Positions 1-9,562 of a stretch of DNA of 64,000 nucleotides are shown here, piece by piece. The position numbers and the translations under genes were made by a program. The stretch covers positions 310,001 to 374,000 of the forward strand of contig CAJQUW010007404.1 of NCBI GenBank assembly GCA_907163375.1. Direction: 5' to 3'. The stretch's first letter is position 1; each line of letters opens with the position of its first letter. The notes under the pieces were generated by a model. The model was not told the origin of the DNA. It ran no database searches and was given only the letters and a program-made list of their open reading frames with translations. This stretch comes from Prostheceraeus crozeri. Its lineage: Eukaryota > Platyhelminthes > Polycladida > Euryleptidae.

Positions 1-570
1 CTGTTCTTGAATCTCATATGGATTGCTGGTTGACCATAGTCGTGTGTTCCACGAGTCAACCGCACCGGAGAGATGAAAATGAGCTTCATCAGTCCATAAG
101 ATGTTATGATGAAATTGGTCGTTTTCAGAGAACTGCCGTAACATTGATAAGCAAAAGTTCAATCTCTTTGTACAATCCAAATAAGTCAACTGCTGCACAA
201 AATGAATTCGGTATGGATACATCCGTAGATGGCATTTCAAAATCTTTCGAGTACTTGTTTGACTAATGCCAACGTCTTTGCTGACTTTAGCAATGCTTGC
301 TCTTCCAGACGAGGTAGTCACAAGTTCGGCAACATGTTCGATGTGTTCGTCACTCATACGAGGTCTCTCTGATTTTGGCAAATCGGCGACACTGCCTGTT
401 GGCTGAAACGTCTCGAGTAATGCACTCACAGTGGGTATCGATGGGGCCTCGGACTTTGTTTTTAAGTCTTTAATCGTCGAGAATCGCCTTAAAGCAGCAG
501 CAATGCTTCGCCCAATTTCATAGTGCAACTCAACGATCAAAATTCGGTCATGCAGCTCGCTAAGAGTCAT
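1..570 (-). CDS. Tc1/mariner-type transposase, N-terminal part
   Basis: Read from the ATG at 570 down to position 1, the frame stays open for 190 codons with no stop. The product starts MTLSELHDRILIVELHYEIG. A first helix-turn-helix region covers about residues 10-60 (with IGRSIAAALRRF). A second covers about 85-115 (KVSKDVGISQTSTRKILK), followed by LRMYPYRIHFVQQL, a hallmark linker of this transposase type. The segment WTDEAHFHLSG near residues 160-170 holds the first catalytic Asp of the DDE/D domain. The rest of the catalytic domain lies beyond the window edge. The protein would bind its terminal repeats and cut and paste the element at TA. The open frame suggests a young copy; whether it is complete cannot be seen. 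The family call is by motif recognition, not search. Confidence 0.8.
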   Translation of the reverse strand, partial: MTLSELHDRILIVELHYEIGRSIAAALRRFSTIKDLKTKSEAPSIPTVSALLETFQPTGSVADLPKSERPRMSDEHIEHVAELVTTSSGRASIAKVSKDVGISQTSTRKILKCHLRMYPYRIHFVQQLTYLDCTKRLNFCLSMLRQFSENDQFHHNILWTDEAHFHLSGAVDSWNTRLWSTSNPYEIQEQ

Positions 571-777
571 TTGCCTTACACGCTGGGGAAAACAGAAATA
601 ACTGATCTACAAGGTATGCAGCATATAAGAATCCGGTTACGTGCTTAGTCTAAAAATGGAAATGATGTGTAGATATCTGATTTTCCGACAACGAAAAATT
701 GCGTTACTTTAAACCATAGAAATTTACAATACCATAGAAATAACAAAATAACACTTCTATGCTTTGAACTGACCCTG
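1..777 (-). mobile_element. Tc1/mariner-type DNA transposon, cut by window start
   Basis: The minus strand carries a transposase frame (1-570). About 200 bp upstream of its ATG is a terminal repeat reading inward as CAGGGTCAGTTCAAAGC, whose outer edge at 777 abuts a TA at 778-779, the usual Tc1/mariner target. The other end lies outside the window, so the matching repeat and the target duplication cannot be checked. Confidence 0.75.
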
Positions 778-814
778 TACATTGTGTTTAGGTTCGTATA
801 TCTTTCAATGTTAA

Positions 815-992
815 AATATTGAACCGCAATATACCTGTTTAGCATATTGTGGTTCAATCATAGATAACCTCAGCACAATGATATTGCAATTCAGATCTCA
901 GAACCGCAATAAGCTATGGCTTCGTGCCTGACGGCCCTCAGCCTTATAGCATATTGCGGTTCAGATATCTGAACTGCAATATTACATTGATT
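815..992. repeat. Palindromic repeat cluster (MITE-like)
   Basis: Two nested inverted repeats are visible. At 817-858, ATTGAACCGCAATAT faces ATATTGTGGTTCAAT across a short loop. At about 890-990, TTGCAATTCAGAT with AGAACCGCAATAAGC faces GCATATTGCGGTTCAG and ATCTGAACTGCAATATT around a GC-richer centre. The same AACCGCAATA word occurs in all arms. No coding frame is present. It looks like a small hairpin MITE or a fusion of two. No clear target duplication was found. Confidence 0.55.
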
Positions 993-2015
993 AGCTTTTC
1001 AGGACATGACCGAATAGTAAATTTTCGTTACATACGTGACGACATATCTGCTTACATGAAGAATCGCAGAATTCACCCATAAGTCTAATTATGATACTGA
1101 AATCCTTATAACGCTGTTGTAGGTATTGATAGAGAATAGAAGAAAAGCGTAGCATTTATTGACATGGAAGATTCGGAAATCAATTTTATCCTTGCTTAAA
1201 ACATTAGGACAACATAGACGAAGGCACAAAAACCTAATAAATGACATCGTATGGTGTAAATCGATTAGAATGCTATAATTTAGGACATTTTAGATGCATC
1301 TGCATAAAAAATACAGTTATGTATCTGGATTTTAGTTTCTGGTGCTCACGTCTGCATTTTTATGGAATTGCCCATGTATTGATTCCGGATTGGTGAAATG
1401 TTTAGCACAAAAGTTGACAAAGTTTCATAGCAATATCTCGAATGAAATGCAGGCGATGTCGCTACCAGATTGTCAGGCGTCCCAGCTTTTGAGACGCGTT
1501 CAAATTTTTTGCAGAGCTCTGGTTTAGGCTACGTATCATTTTGTTTTCATTATTTGACAGCGAAATTTGCCTAATGTTTAAGTCACAGTTCTTCCTAGAG
1601 GCGAATTGTGTTATCTAAATTGGCTTCAATTTGAGTAAAATATTGATTCTTGTATGCATAAACGTTGATGATTAATCGGCGTCTTATTCATCTTCAAACT
1701 TTTCAAATGATCAAGGAAATAATGCATGCGATAATTAACTCACTCGTTCGCAATTCTGCTTGATAAGATAGATTATTTCCGCTGGTTTATGCTTGTAGTA
1801 AACTTCTTTTGAAAAATAGGAAACTAATCGAAAAAACTGACAGTCGCATATTTCATTAACTTACAAAGCATTAACTGTCAAAATGCAGCATTCATGATTT
1901 CGATAGGCGAAGTATTCTCAATCATTGGCTTCTTCAAGTTTTAAAACTGTTAAACATTTTAAGTATGTTAAGCGATTTAAGCTTTTAAGCATGTTAAGCG
2001 ATTCACAGTAACTTC
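993..2015. other. No gene seen
   Basis: AT-rich sequence with no convincing coding frame. The only local structure is a short tandem duplication at about 1958-2003, where a unit like TTAAGYATGTTAAGCGATT occurs twice. Confidence 0.5.
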
Positions 2016-3331
2016 AGGGGTGGGCCGATGTGACAAAACGTGACAATATGTGACAAATTTTCATCTCAAAATAAAATGTGACAAAATGTGTATTTTTCGC
2101 TGTCTCTGTGACAAAATGTGACAAATTCACGGGAAAATATTCTGACAAATTATGAACAAAGTCACTGAGGAGCATTAACTTCGTTTAAATGAAATAACGG
2201 TCACCTTTTCCAGGAGTTCTTTATTCTAATGTTCCTACATTCTTTGATGATAATTTGTATTGGGAATATGCAAGATTGATATTCCCCTTTCTTGCTCCAA
2301 ATAGCAACTTGTACTTGCCAGGCAAGTCGTGCTGTTATTTGGCCTACTTTAAAAGTTGACTTCGAGATGCTATGTGATAGCCCAATTGTAACATTCATTG
2401 TATGTGGCCATATGTTTCTTCATTGTCATGTCCAGATCGTAGGAGTCACTGTGAATCTATACTTCCTATAATGCACGCGCATGTATTTATATTTACCACT
2501 GATCTGAATACAGAACAAAAGTAACAGTAATCGCTATAAAACTGAGTGGCATTTATTCTCTTTTCTGTGAAATGATATGGTCTGTGAATTCACATTGTTT
2601 ATTATGCAATCATATCTGCCATAAGTAATGAATCATAAATAAATTCGAGACTATAAAAAGAATCAATTGTAAAGAATTTACAATGTTTGAGTGCAATCTT
2701 CTCACTTTAAACAAAGTTAAATGTGTCCCGGTTTTGCCCATGCTGTGTTTCGTTATTACACCAAATCTCGCGGAAAATGTTGTACACCTTCAATGGCAAT
2801 TCTCCATGGGAATGAAATGATGGTTTAACGTCGCTACTCCCCCATATTGAAGGGTAGGACGGTGCTGACGTAAGTCAGACTTTAATCTGGAGACTTGTGA
2901 TTTTTTAGTCCGGATGCCCTTCCTCACTACTCCCACTGACACTTTCGGGGCTCGACCTCGACCAAAAGATCGCTAGGCCAAGCACTTACCTACTGTGCCA
3001 CGGAGACCACCCATATGGAACTATACAAATAATGATAATTAGTAATAATTAATAAATTCACGATTTTACGATTTTGTCCCGTTACAACCCCGCTTGATAT
3101 ATATTATGAATATTACGTCAAATGCTCTACTGAAAAATCATGCCTTAATGCAAAATTGATAACTGCCAATCTTCTGCGCACCGACATATGTCAAATTTTG
3201 GCCATGGGTATTCATCAACATGTGACAAAATGTGACTTTTATGTCAATGAGCACGTGACAAAATGTGACAAATCTCGAATATCAAGATGTGACAAAATGT
3301 GTCAGAGATACAAACATGGCGGCTCACCCTT
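2016..3331. mobile_element. Non-autonomous hAT-like element with repeated subterminal motif
   Basis: The left end reads AGGGGTGGGC and the right end, read inward from the other strand, AAGGGTGAGC; hAT ends commonly look like CAGGGGTGGGC. Flanks are GTAACTTC and GTAACCTA, an imperfect (6 of 8) candidate 8-bp target duplication. Just inside both ends (2028-2150 and 3222-3302) the word TGTGACAAAATGTGACA is repeated several times, as expected for transposase binding sites. No transposase frame remains; a SINE sits inside at 2813-3008. Confidence 0.55.
2813..3008 (-). repeat. tRNA-derived SINE, copy 1
   Basis: Read on the minus strand it starts GTCTCCGTGGCACAGTAGG (box A-like), then AGGTCGAGCCCCG (box B-like). 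The body contains GAAGGGCATCCGGAC and CCAGATTAAAGTCTG and the copy ends near GTTAAACCATCATTTC. The copy at 3486-3685 has the same order of words in the opposite orientation, which defines the unit. The GAAGGGCATCCGG word is also known from tRNA-SINEs of molluscs; that link is from memory. Confidence 0.7.
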
Positions 3332-3485
3332 GTAACCTAAAAAACCAATTGTTTGTCTAGTGTAGCGTACTCCGGATGAAATGACAATTTTAGATGACAT
3401 GACTCTTATCCGGAGTTGTTATGTGGTGTTATGAATTTATGCCTAATTTCATCATTTTTGAATGAATTTGTCGTTAATGAATTTG

Positions 3486-3685
3486 TCTCCGTTGCATAGT
3501 AGTTAAGTACTTGGCCCAGCGATCTTTCGGTCCAGAGGTCGAACCCCGACAGTGTCATTGGAAGTCATCAGGAAGGGCATCCGGACTGAAAGAACACAAC
3601 GCACCAGATTAAAGCCTGTCTGTGTCAGCAACGTCGAAGCCACCAGTGTGGGAGAGTACTGACGCTAAGCCATCATTCATTCATC
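3486..3685 (+). repeat. tRNA-derived SINE, copy 2
   Basis: Same family as 2813-3008. It reads TCTCCGTTGCATAGTAGTTA (box A region), AGGTCGAACCCCG (box B), GGAAGGGCATCCGGAC, CCAGATTAAAGCCTG and ends near a short (CATT)n tail. The two copies face each other about 480 bp apart; one lies inside the hAT-like element, the other just outside it. Confidence 0.7.
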
Positions 3686-3796
3686 ATCATGATACTTAAT
3701 TGATAATGCTCGTAGGTCGAGCTGAAAGGGATAGTATTACAGAAATCCGTGTAATCCAAGAACTATGAAGAGTACCATCATCTCGGGTTTAGGTCG

Positions 3797-3880
3797 ACGT
3801 TGCACCGCCAGCAGTCGTCGGGAAGGGCATCCAATTGCATGGTCATGCGATATGCTGAGTTAAGCACTGCACCGTTTAAT
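3797..3880 (+). repeat. SINE fragment sharing the GGGCATCC body
   Basis: Contains GTCGTCGGGAAGGGCATCC in a context like the body of the SINEs at 2813 and 3486, but lacks box A and box B. It is a diverged or truncated relative. Confidence 0.4.
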
Positions 3881-6140
3881 TCTAGAAAAGTTGACAAAAC
3901 AAAGTTTCATATTAGATGTATTTTCTACAAACAAAATATATTTTATATATTATTTGTTATACTAACTACTGCTATTTTTTATTTATTCTATATTTTAGAA
4001 AAGCAAATAGAAATTCAATGAAATTATCATGAAATCATTTGCACATATATTTAGCAGTATTAGTTGTAAGGTAATCCATCTATCTTCTGCTTAATTAACT
4101 AAGAGCATATATTGTAGAGATATATCATAGTTTTATCATAGGCACATCGATGTAGGAATAATACCCATCTGAAGAGGGCTAATAAGTCAACAAGTGAGCT
4201 GAAAGGAGCTGAATAAGTCAACACTACAGAATCTGATTCTTGCCTAAAGTTACCATGCAGTTATCATAGAGGTAGTAATGAAGTTAAGCGAAAGCTTAAA
4301 AGGCACAAAGATGAACATGGTGCATCCTTTATGCGGTTGCTCTTATAACGAAACCATCACTAACATGGACTTGATATATAGGCAATTCGCAACTCTTCCT
4401 CTTTTATGTTTCTGTTTTGGTTGTTATCCTTTGCTCGTGTGCATGATTCGCCCAACAAATGAAAACATTGGTTATTTTAATACAGTATAAAGTAAACATT
4501 AGCAGTAGTTCATGAAAGCTGTGAGAAATGTTTCATGCTTATTGAGTATTTCCGTGAATTATCTATGCAACTAATTCTTCATAAGGAAAAATTAAGAATT
4601 AAGAGCATAAATGATTCACTTCGCATGAACTGATCGTGTTTTTTGGGTCTCCTAAAATTGAGTGAAAAAATTAAGAATTATTGCTGACAAGGTAAATTAT
4701 TAGGCAAATAAAACTTGTCAGTCAATAAATCATCATGTTTTAGGTCATTTTAAAGTGATGACTCATTCTAAATATATCAGTGTTGCAGTGTCACGAAGCG
4801 CCTTTATATATATTTGATGATGTACGGCTGTTAGAACATTAGTTCTCGTAAATTATTGCGTGAGGCAGTCAGCCCGTTTACTTGCTCTAATAAATAAGTT
4901 AATTGAATATTTTAGCCATTCTTGTCGTGAGCAGAAACTTTAATAGTATTGGTTGCTACTTATTCTACTATTACTTGAGAAATTTGCATTTTTTAATTAA
5001 AATATTCAGTATACAGATGATGCTATCTTATTCTCAATAGTTGCGGTAAACTTGTTGCATTAATTATTTCTATTAAGCTTTACGTAAAATATTGATGATT
5101 GAATTAAACTAATAACACCCAATGCATTCAGGATTATTCGAATTGGAATTACAAGTGAGGTTTTTGAAATAAATAGTTCGTTAGTTTGTGCTTGCTATTT
5201 TCCACACTTGGAAGTTTTACATCGAATTCTATAATTGGCTCGTTTTCAATTTTTTAGACACTGCTTTCACAACCGACGACCCTCTAAAGAGATCTGATGT
5301 CTTCGATAACAGCAGTTGAAAGAAACTGCATCAGCGATGATAAGCACCTTTTAAGATGATCAGTATACTTCGTATCCTTGCTGTCTGCTCTATTTTCATG
5401 TTAAATGCTGTGTTATTTCATCACAGCCGACTACGATATCCTGACTTACAAGCAACGACTTGAGTGCGTTGGAAAAGACCGAAATTAGCCCTGATAAATT
5501 GAAAGGCAATAAATTATTTGTCTTGTCGAGTACACAGTCTCGAAGGTTAGCTCAGTACCTCGATGCTAAGTTGACACAGTTTCAATGCCAGAATGCCGAG
5601 ATAGTGTCTTCATGATGTACTGTGCTAGCTCTCTTGTGATTTTAGTACTACCTCATGCATACTCATAGTTTTCAGGTGCTTATTGACCCTTTTTATGTAG
5701 TGATATGAAAGTGTTTCATTTTACAATCGAAGTTGCACAGTTTTATCACTAGATACCAAGATTAGAGAAGAGAGAAAATTCGTGTATTTTTCAAGTAATG
5801 AATATAAAAACTAATGACGAAGGACCAATTGTCAGTTGTACACTGACATACAGAAAATGTCAGGATATTTTATATACATCATTCAAGTAAGCAGATAAAA
5901 ATGCTTGGAAACTGCTTTTGCCTGCGAGATGTCCTTGCAAATTCAATGACGCAGCGGTTAGGTCTTGGCAACTTCTTCGGAATTAATCGATGAAGGTCAC
6001 ATTTATGCTCTATTTTTGCAGAGTTTGCAGGCGCGTCGCACACGTCTCATGTTCACATTATCAAAACTGTCACAGAAACAGTCCGTCCTATGTATGCGAC
6101 ACGATGGCATCGCTTTACATTTAATTTAGCTGGTTTTCAA
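3881..6140. other. No gene seen
   Basis: AT-rich sequence with only short frames. No terminal repeats, tRNA or clear repeat were recognised. The right end grades into the LINE that begins at about 6150. Confidence 0.45.
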
Positions 6141-6149
6141 GAAGAACCG

Positions 6150-8305
6150 GCAAAGAAACGAAGACTGCTGATTCTTCCCCTCAAAACAGAATTTGTACCA
6201 TTCATGATTTACGCAAATCCAACGTTGCGAATTTTGTCAACAAGCTAAGTGGGGTAAACTTTGTTCCTTTATACAATATGAATTTATCCGTAGATGAAAA
6301 GTGCGACTTACTGTGTGATACTGTAAACGATTGTTTCAAGCAGACCATACCCTCAAAATCAGTTATAATGACTCCTCGAGATAAACCTTTCGTCACGCCC
6401 TTACTAAAATCTTCGATCAACGAGCGATGGTGTGCATATCGACAAGGGAACTTTCTTCTATACCATCGACTTAGTATTAAAATAAAACGCATGTTAATTA
6501 AAGAAAAATGCAAATGGGCTCAGAAATCCAAGGAGAGCACACAGAAAACGTGGCAAGTTGTGAATGAGTTCAGAGGCTCTAAGAAAGGTGCCGTGTCTTT
6601 TTTGGACTCGATTATATCAAGTTTCCCGAGCATTCATGAGGCTGCTGAAAACATAAACCATATATTCCTTTCAAACCAAGTCATTCGTGCGGAAAGAGAT
6701 CATGTGGAGTGTGGTAGTGATGAGAGATACAATTGGTGCCCTGTAATTGAAGTTGATTATGTTTACAATCTGATTGTTTCAATGAAAGCGAATAAAGCCC
6801 CATGTCACGATCAAATTCCGTCGATACTGTACCGAAATTCTGCACACATTTTGGCACCTCCCTTGACCCACATTATCAACTTGTCAATCATCAATCGAAA
6901 GTATCCTGGTGCTTGGAAGAGAAGTGTTATAACTCCAATTCCGAAACGCTTTCCAATATCAATCAGTGAGCTCAGACCGATATCTTTATTATCAGCTCTA
7001 TCCAAAATATGCGAAAAAGCTGTGCTTAACTCCGGCATTTCAGACAAGCTACGCCAAACTTTTGGACAAGGTCAATTTGGGAATCTACCACTGTCGTCTA
7101 CCACAGCTGCCTTGATCTGCCTGCACGAAAACATCACGGTAGCTATGGAGGATAACAACACCATGGGAGTGGCTGTTTTGGCCTATGACTACAGTAAAGC
7201 TTTTGACCAGTTAGGTCACGATGTTATCTTGAACCATCTCGTGATCAACAAGCTTCCCACAGGATTTATCTACTGGGTCAAGGAATACTTGTATGGTAGG
7301 TCTCAGTCTGTGAAACTGTCCAATTCCTGTAGCAGTCACCTACCTGTTATTTCTGGAATTCCACAGGGATCATTAATCGGTCCGTATTTGTTTAATCTAG
7401 TCGTCGGTTCATTGCGGCCTATGTACCAGAGCACAACCATTATTAAGTATATTGACGACTGCACATTTGTAATTCCGATTTCCAATCCTTGTGACACTAA
7501 GATCCTGCAAGAACACGACAATATGCTTCATTGGTCAGCGATGAACAGTTTATCTTTGAATGACGCTAAATGTAAGCTTATGTGGATTCCAAGAAGAAAA
7601 GATTGTACGCTCCCAGTATTTCCCCCAATTCCATTGGTTACCGAGCTTAAGATTCTTGGAGTGCATTTTACCTCTGATCTCAAATGGAATAGACACTTCG
7701 AGTTCGTCAACACTGTCGCCTCTCGCCGACTTTATGCCCTCCGCATACTGAAACCTTTACTGGACCGCCAAACCTTGGTGCACGTTTGTAAGGGATTAAT
7801 TTTGTCAAATATTGAATACTGTTCCCCTCTCTTTGTTGGCATGTCAGCTCAGAACGCTTCAATACTTGAGAAAATCCAACGAAGAGCTCACGTCATAATC
7901 TGTGGTGAATCACGTTGTTGTCAGTGCATTTCTTTTCCAAATTTAGAAGAACGACGCAAGACGGCATTCATTAAATTGCTTTTGAAAATATGCAACTTCC
8001 ATTCACATCCTTTACATGAGCTTTGTCCCAAGAAATCTTTGCGTTCCAAGAAGTTTATACAGCCTCAATCTGTGACATCCCGAAGACGAAACTCCTTTTT
8101 CCCTTTGACAACAGCTCTGGCAAATTTTACTTGTATAATTTGACTTTTGCCTCGTTATCTTTACCGTTACTTATATTGTACATTTCTAAAGAATCAACAC
8201 AACCTTTGAATGAATTCTTTCTGTCTGTATTTATCATTGCTGTGAATCCATACTGATTGTCGTGATTTTTAATGTTTTCAGAAATATACATTTACTTACT
8301 TACTT
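6150..8305 (+). mobile_element. 5'-truncated non-LTR retrotransposon (LINE), copy 1
   Basis: A reverse transcriptase frame is followed by about 160 bp of 3' UTR and a (TTAC)n tail at 8292-8305. LINE tails made of short tandem repeats are typical of CR1/Jockey-like groups. No endonuclease domain is seen upstream, so the element is 5' truncated at roughly 6120-6160. The related copy at 41399-43497 has the same layout and nearly the same 3' UTR length. Confidence 0.8.
6278..8143 (+). CDS. LINE reverse transcriptase, open frame
   Basis: 621 residues from the first ATG, but the frame stays open upstream to about 6155 and that extension looks coding: CTIHDLRKSNVANFVNKLSG aligns with the second LINE copy's IFYDLRLSNILAFEKSF. 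The true protein therefore does not start at this ATG. Reverse transcriptase blocks appear in order: LRPISLLSALSKICEKAVL; YDYSKAFDQ at about residue 303 (first catalytic Asp); SGIPQGSLIGPYLFNL at about 359; YIDD at about 391 (catalytic pair); LNDAKCKLM; then the C-terminal LEKIQRRAHVII typical of CR1/Jockey-like LINEs. YIDD is less common than YADD or FADD in LINEs. No stop or frameshift breaks the visible frame, so this may be a young copy, but without an endonuclease domain it is unlikely to move on its own. Confidence 0.85.
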   Translation: MNLSVDEKCDLLCDTVNDCFKQTIPSKSVIMTPRDKPFVTPLLKSSINERWCAYRQGNFLLYHRLSIKIKRMLIKEKCKWAQKSKESTQKTWQVVNEFRGSKKGAVSFLDSIISSFPSIHEAAENINHIFLSNQVIRAERDHVECGSDERYNWCPVIEVDYVYNLIVSMKANKAPCHDQIPSILYRNSAHILAPPLTHIINLSIINRKYPGAWKRSVITPIPKRFPISISELRPISLLSALSKICEKAVLNSGISDKLRQTFGQGQFGNLPLSSTTAALICLHENITVAMEDNNTMGVAVLAYDYSKAFDQLGHDVILNHLVINKLPTGFIYWVKEYLYGRSQSVKLSNSCSSHLPVISGIPQGSLIGPYLFNLVVGSLRPMYQSTTIIKYIDDCTFVIPISNPCDTKILQEHDNMLHWSAMNSLSLNDAKCKLMWIPRRKDCTLPVFPPIPLVTELKILGVHFTSDLKWNRHFEFVNTVASRRLYALRILKPLLDRQTLVHVCKGLILSNIEYCSPLFVGMSAQNASILEKIQRRAHVIICGESRCCQCISFPNLEERRKTAFIKLLLKICNFHSHPLHELCPKKSLRSKKFIQPQSVTSRRRNSFFPLTTALANFTCII

Positions 8306-8957
8306 AAAAAGACGGTATATGCACGTCTCTGAGGCTCAAATTCATACCATGGCATGTTTGCATCAGGGTGGGTGTAATGCGGCTGTACAAAGCACACGCA
8401 ATGCATATAAGTGACTGCTGCATTTCCTTAAAGTGTCCTGAATATGCTGATCCCAAGTTAAGGGGCTGTGAAAGTGACTCATAAAACTTCTCCGTTCCTT
8501 TCAACGTGTCAAATAAAAAATTCCAAGCTTAACTGATTTAGAGAAGCTTGCGTTTTTCTTCTAATTTTGTGTCCAAAAAGTGTCCCAAATTAGTAGCTAT
8601 TAATTAAACTCCTTTCGCCTTTCATTAAAAAATATGACAAAAGCATGCAATCAGTTTAACGTATTCAATTATGTCAGAGATAAGTCAGTAAAATAGTTTT
8701 TAATTGAAAAAAACGCCAATAATTTATTTCAATAATTAGTAGTTTTTGACACACAGAATCAACTTGTGTTGGCTAAATATATAACTGATGTCTACTATCT
8801 CAAAAACTTTAATTATGCGCATTTGCATGTGGAAATAATGAACATATGGCAGTAAAAATAAACAATGACATTGAATGCTTATCATAAATGACTTGTATAA
8901 AAAGTTTTGATAATCAACTACAATGCAACTGTCATCATTGGTAGAGTAATCCATATT
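8306..8957. other. No gene seen
   Basis: AT-rich sequence between the LINE tail and the mariner-like element. No supported gene or repeat. Confidence 0.45.
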
Positions 8958-8959
8958 TA

Positions 8960-9560
8960 TGCAGGGTGCAACAAAAGTTTCTCCCCAGTCACATAAGGGA
9001 TGTATCAAGCTATTTCGCTAAATTGTGTGCTGTAGATGTAGACGGAACTTTGCGTCGTACCCAATAATGAAGTCGTCAGATCAGGCAACGTCATCGGGTC
9101 AATTATATGCCCACTCCATAATTCTATCATTAATGATAGAGGAGATTTTCCGTGTTCAAATTTCTCTGTGCTGATGAAAGATAAAGCAAACCGCAGCCAG
9201 ATTGATGAGAATGAAGTGAATGTCTGGATCGATGGTGCACGCAACCACCGGACTTGAACTCAAATGATCATATCTGGTCCATGGCACAAGACTCAATTAA
9301 CAATGAAGCACCAACGAAACTTCACCCCAAAAAATTCGAGCAGCTGTTTTTCCACGTCATACAGAAATGGGAGCTCATCACTCAGACTAAGCTTGTGAGC
9401 TTGGCAAACACAAAGCTATTGTATATATTGTGATAATTTTTCGTGGTTTTGATGATCAATAAGTAGTTGTTACTTCATATGAAAAAATACTTGTCTGCGG
9501 TTACTTTGTTACTCAAACGGTGAGAAAATGTAGGGGGAGAAACTTTTGTTACACCCTGCA
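8960..9560 (-). mobile_element. Mariner-like element, 601 bp, TA-flanked
   Basis: The left end TGCAGGGTGCAACAAAAGTT and the right end, read inward, TGCAGGGTGTAACAAAAGTT match over about 26 bp with one difference. TA lies directly outside each end (8958-8959 and 9561-9562), giving a TA target duplication. Inside, a minus-strand stretch at 9005-9244 holds WSGHIIDPMTLPDLTTSLLG, resembling the WPPxSPDLxPLDxxLWG end of a mariner transposase, much decayed. It is too short to be autonomous. Confidence 0.8.
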
Positions 9561-9562
9561 TA

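Noticed and set aside
6202-6513. 103-codon minus-strand frame
   Set aside because: Shadow of the LINE reverse transcriptase frame on the opposite strand.
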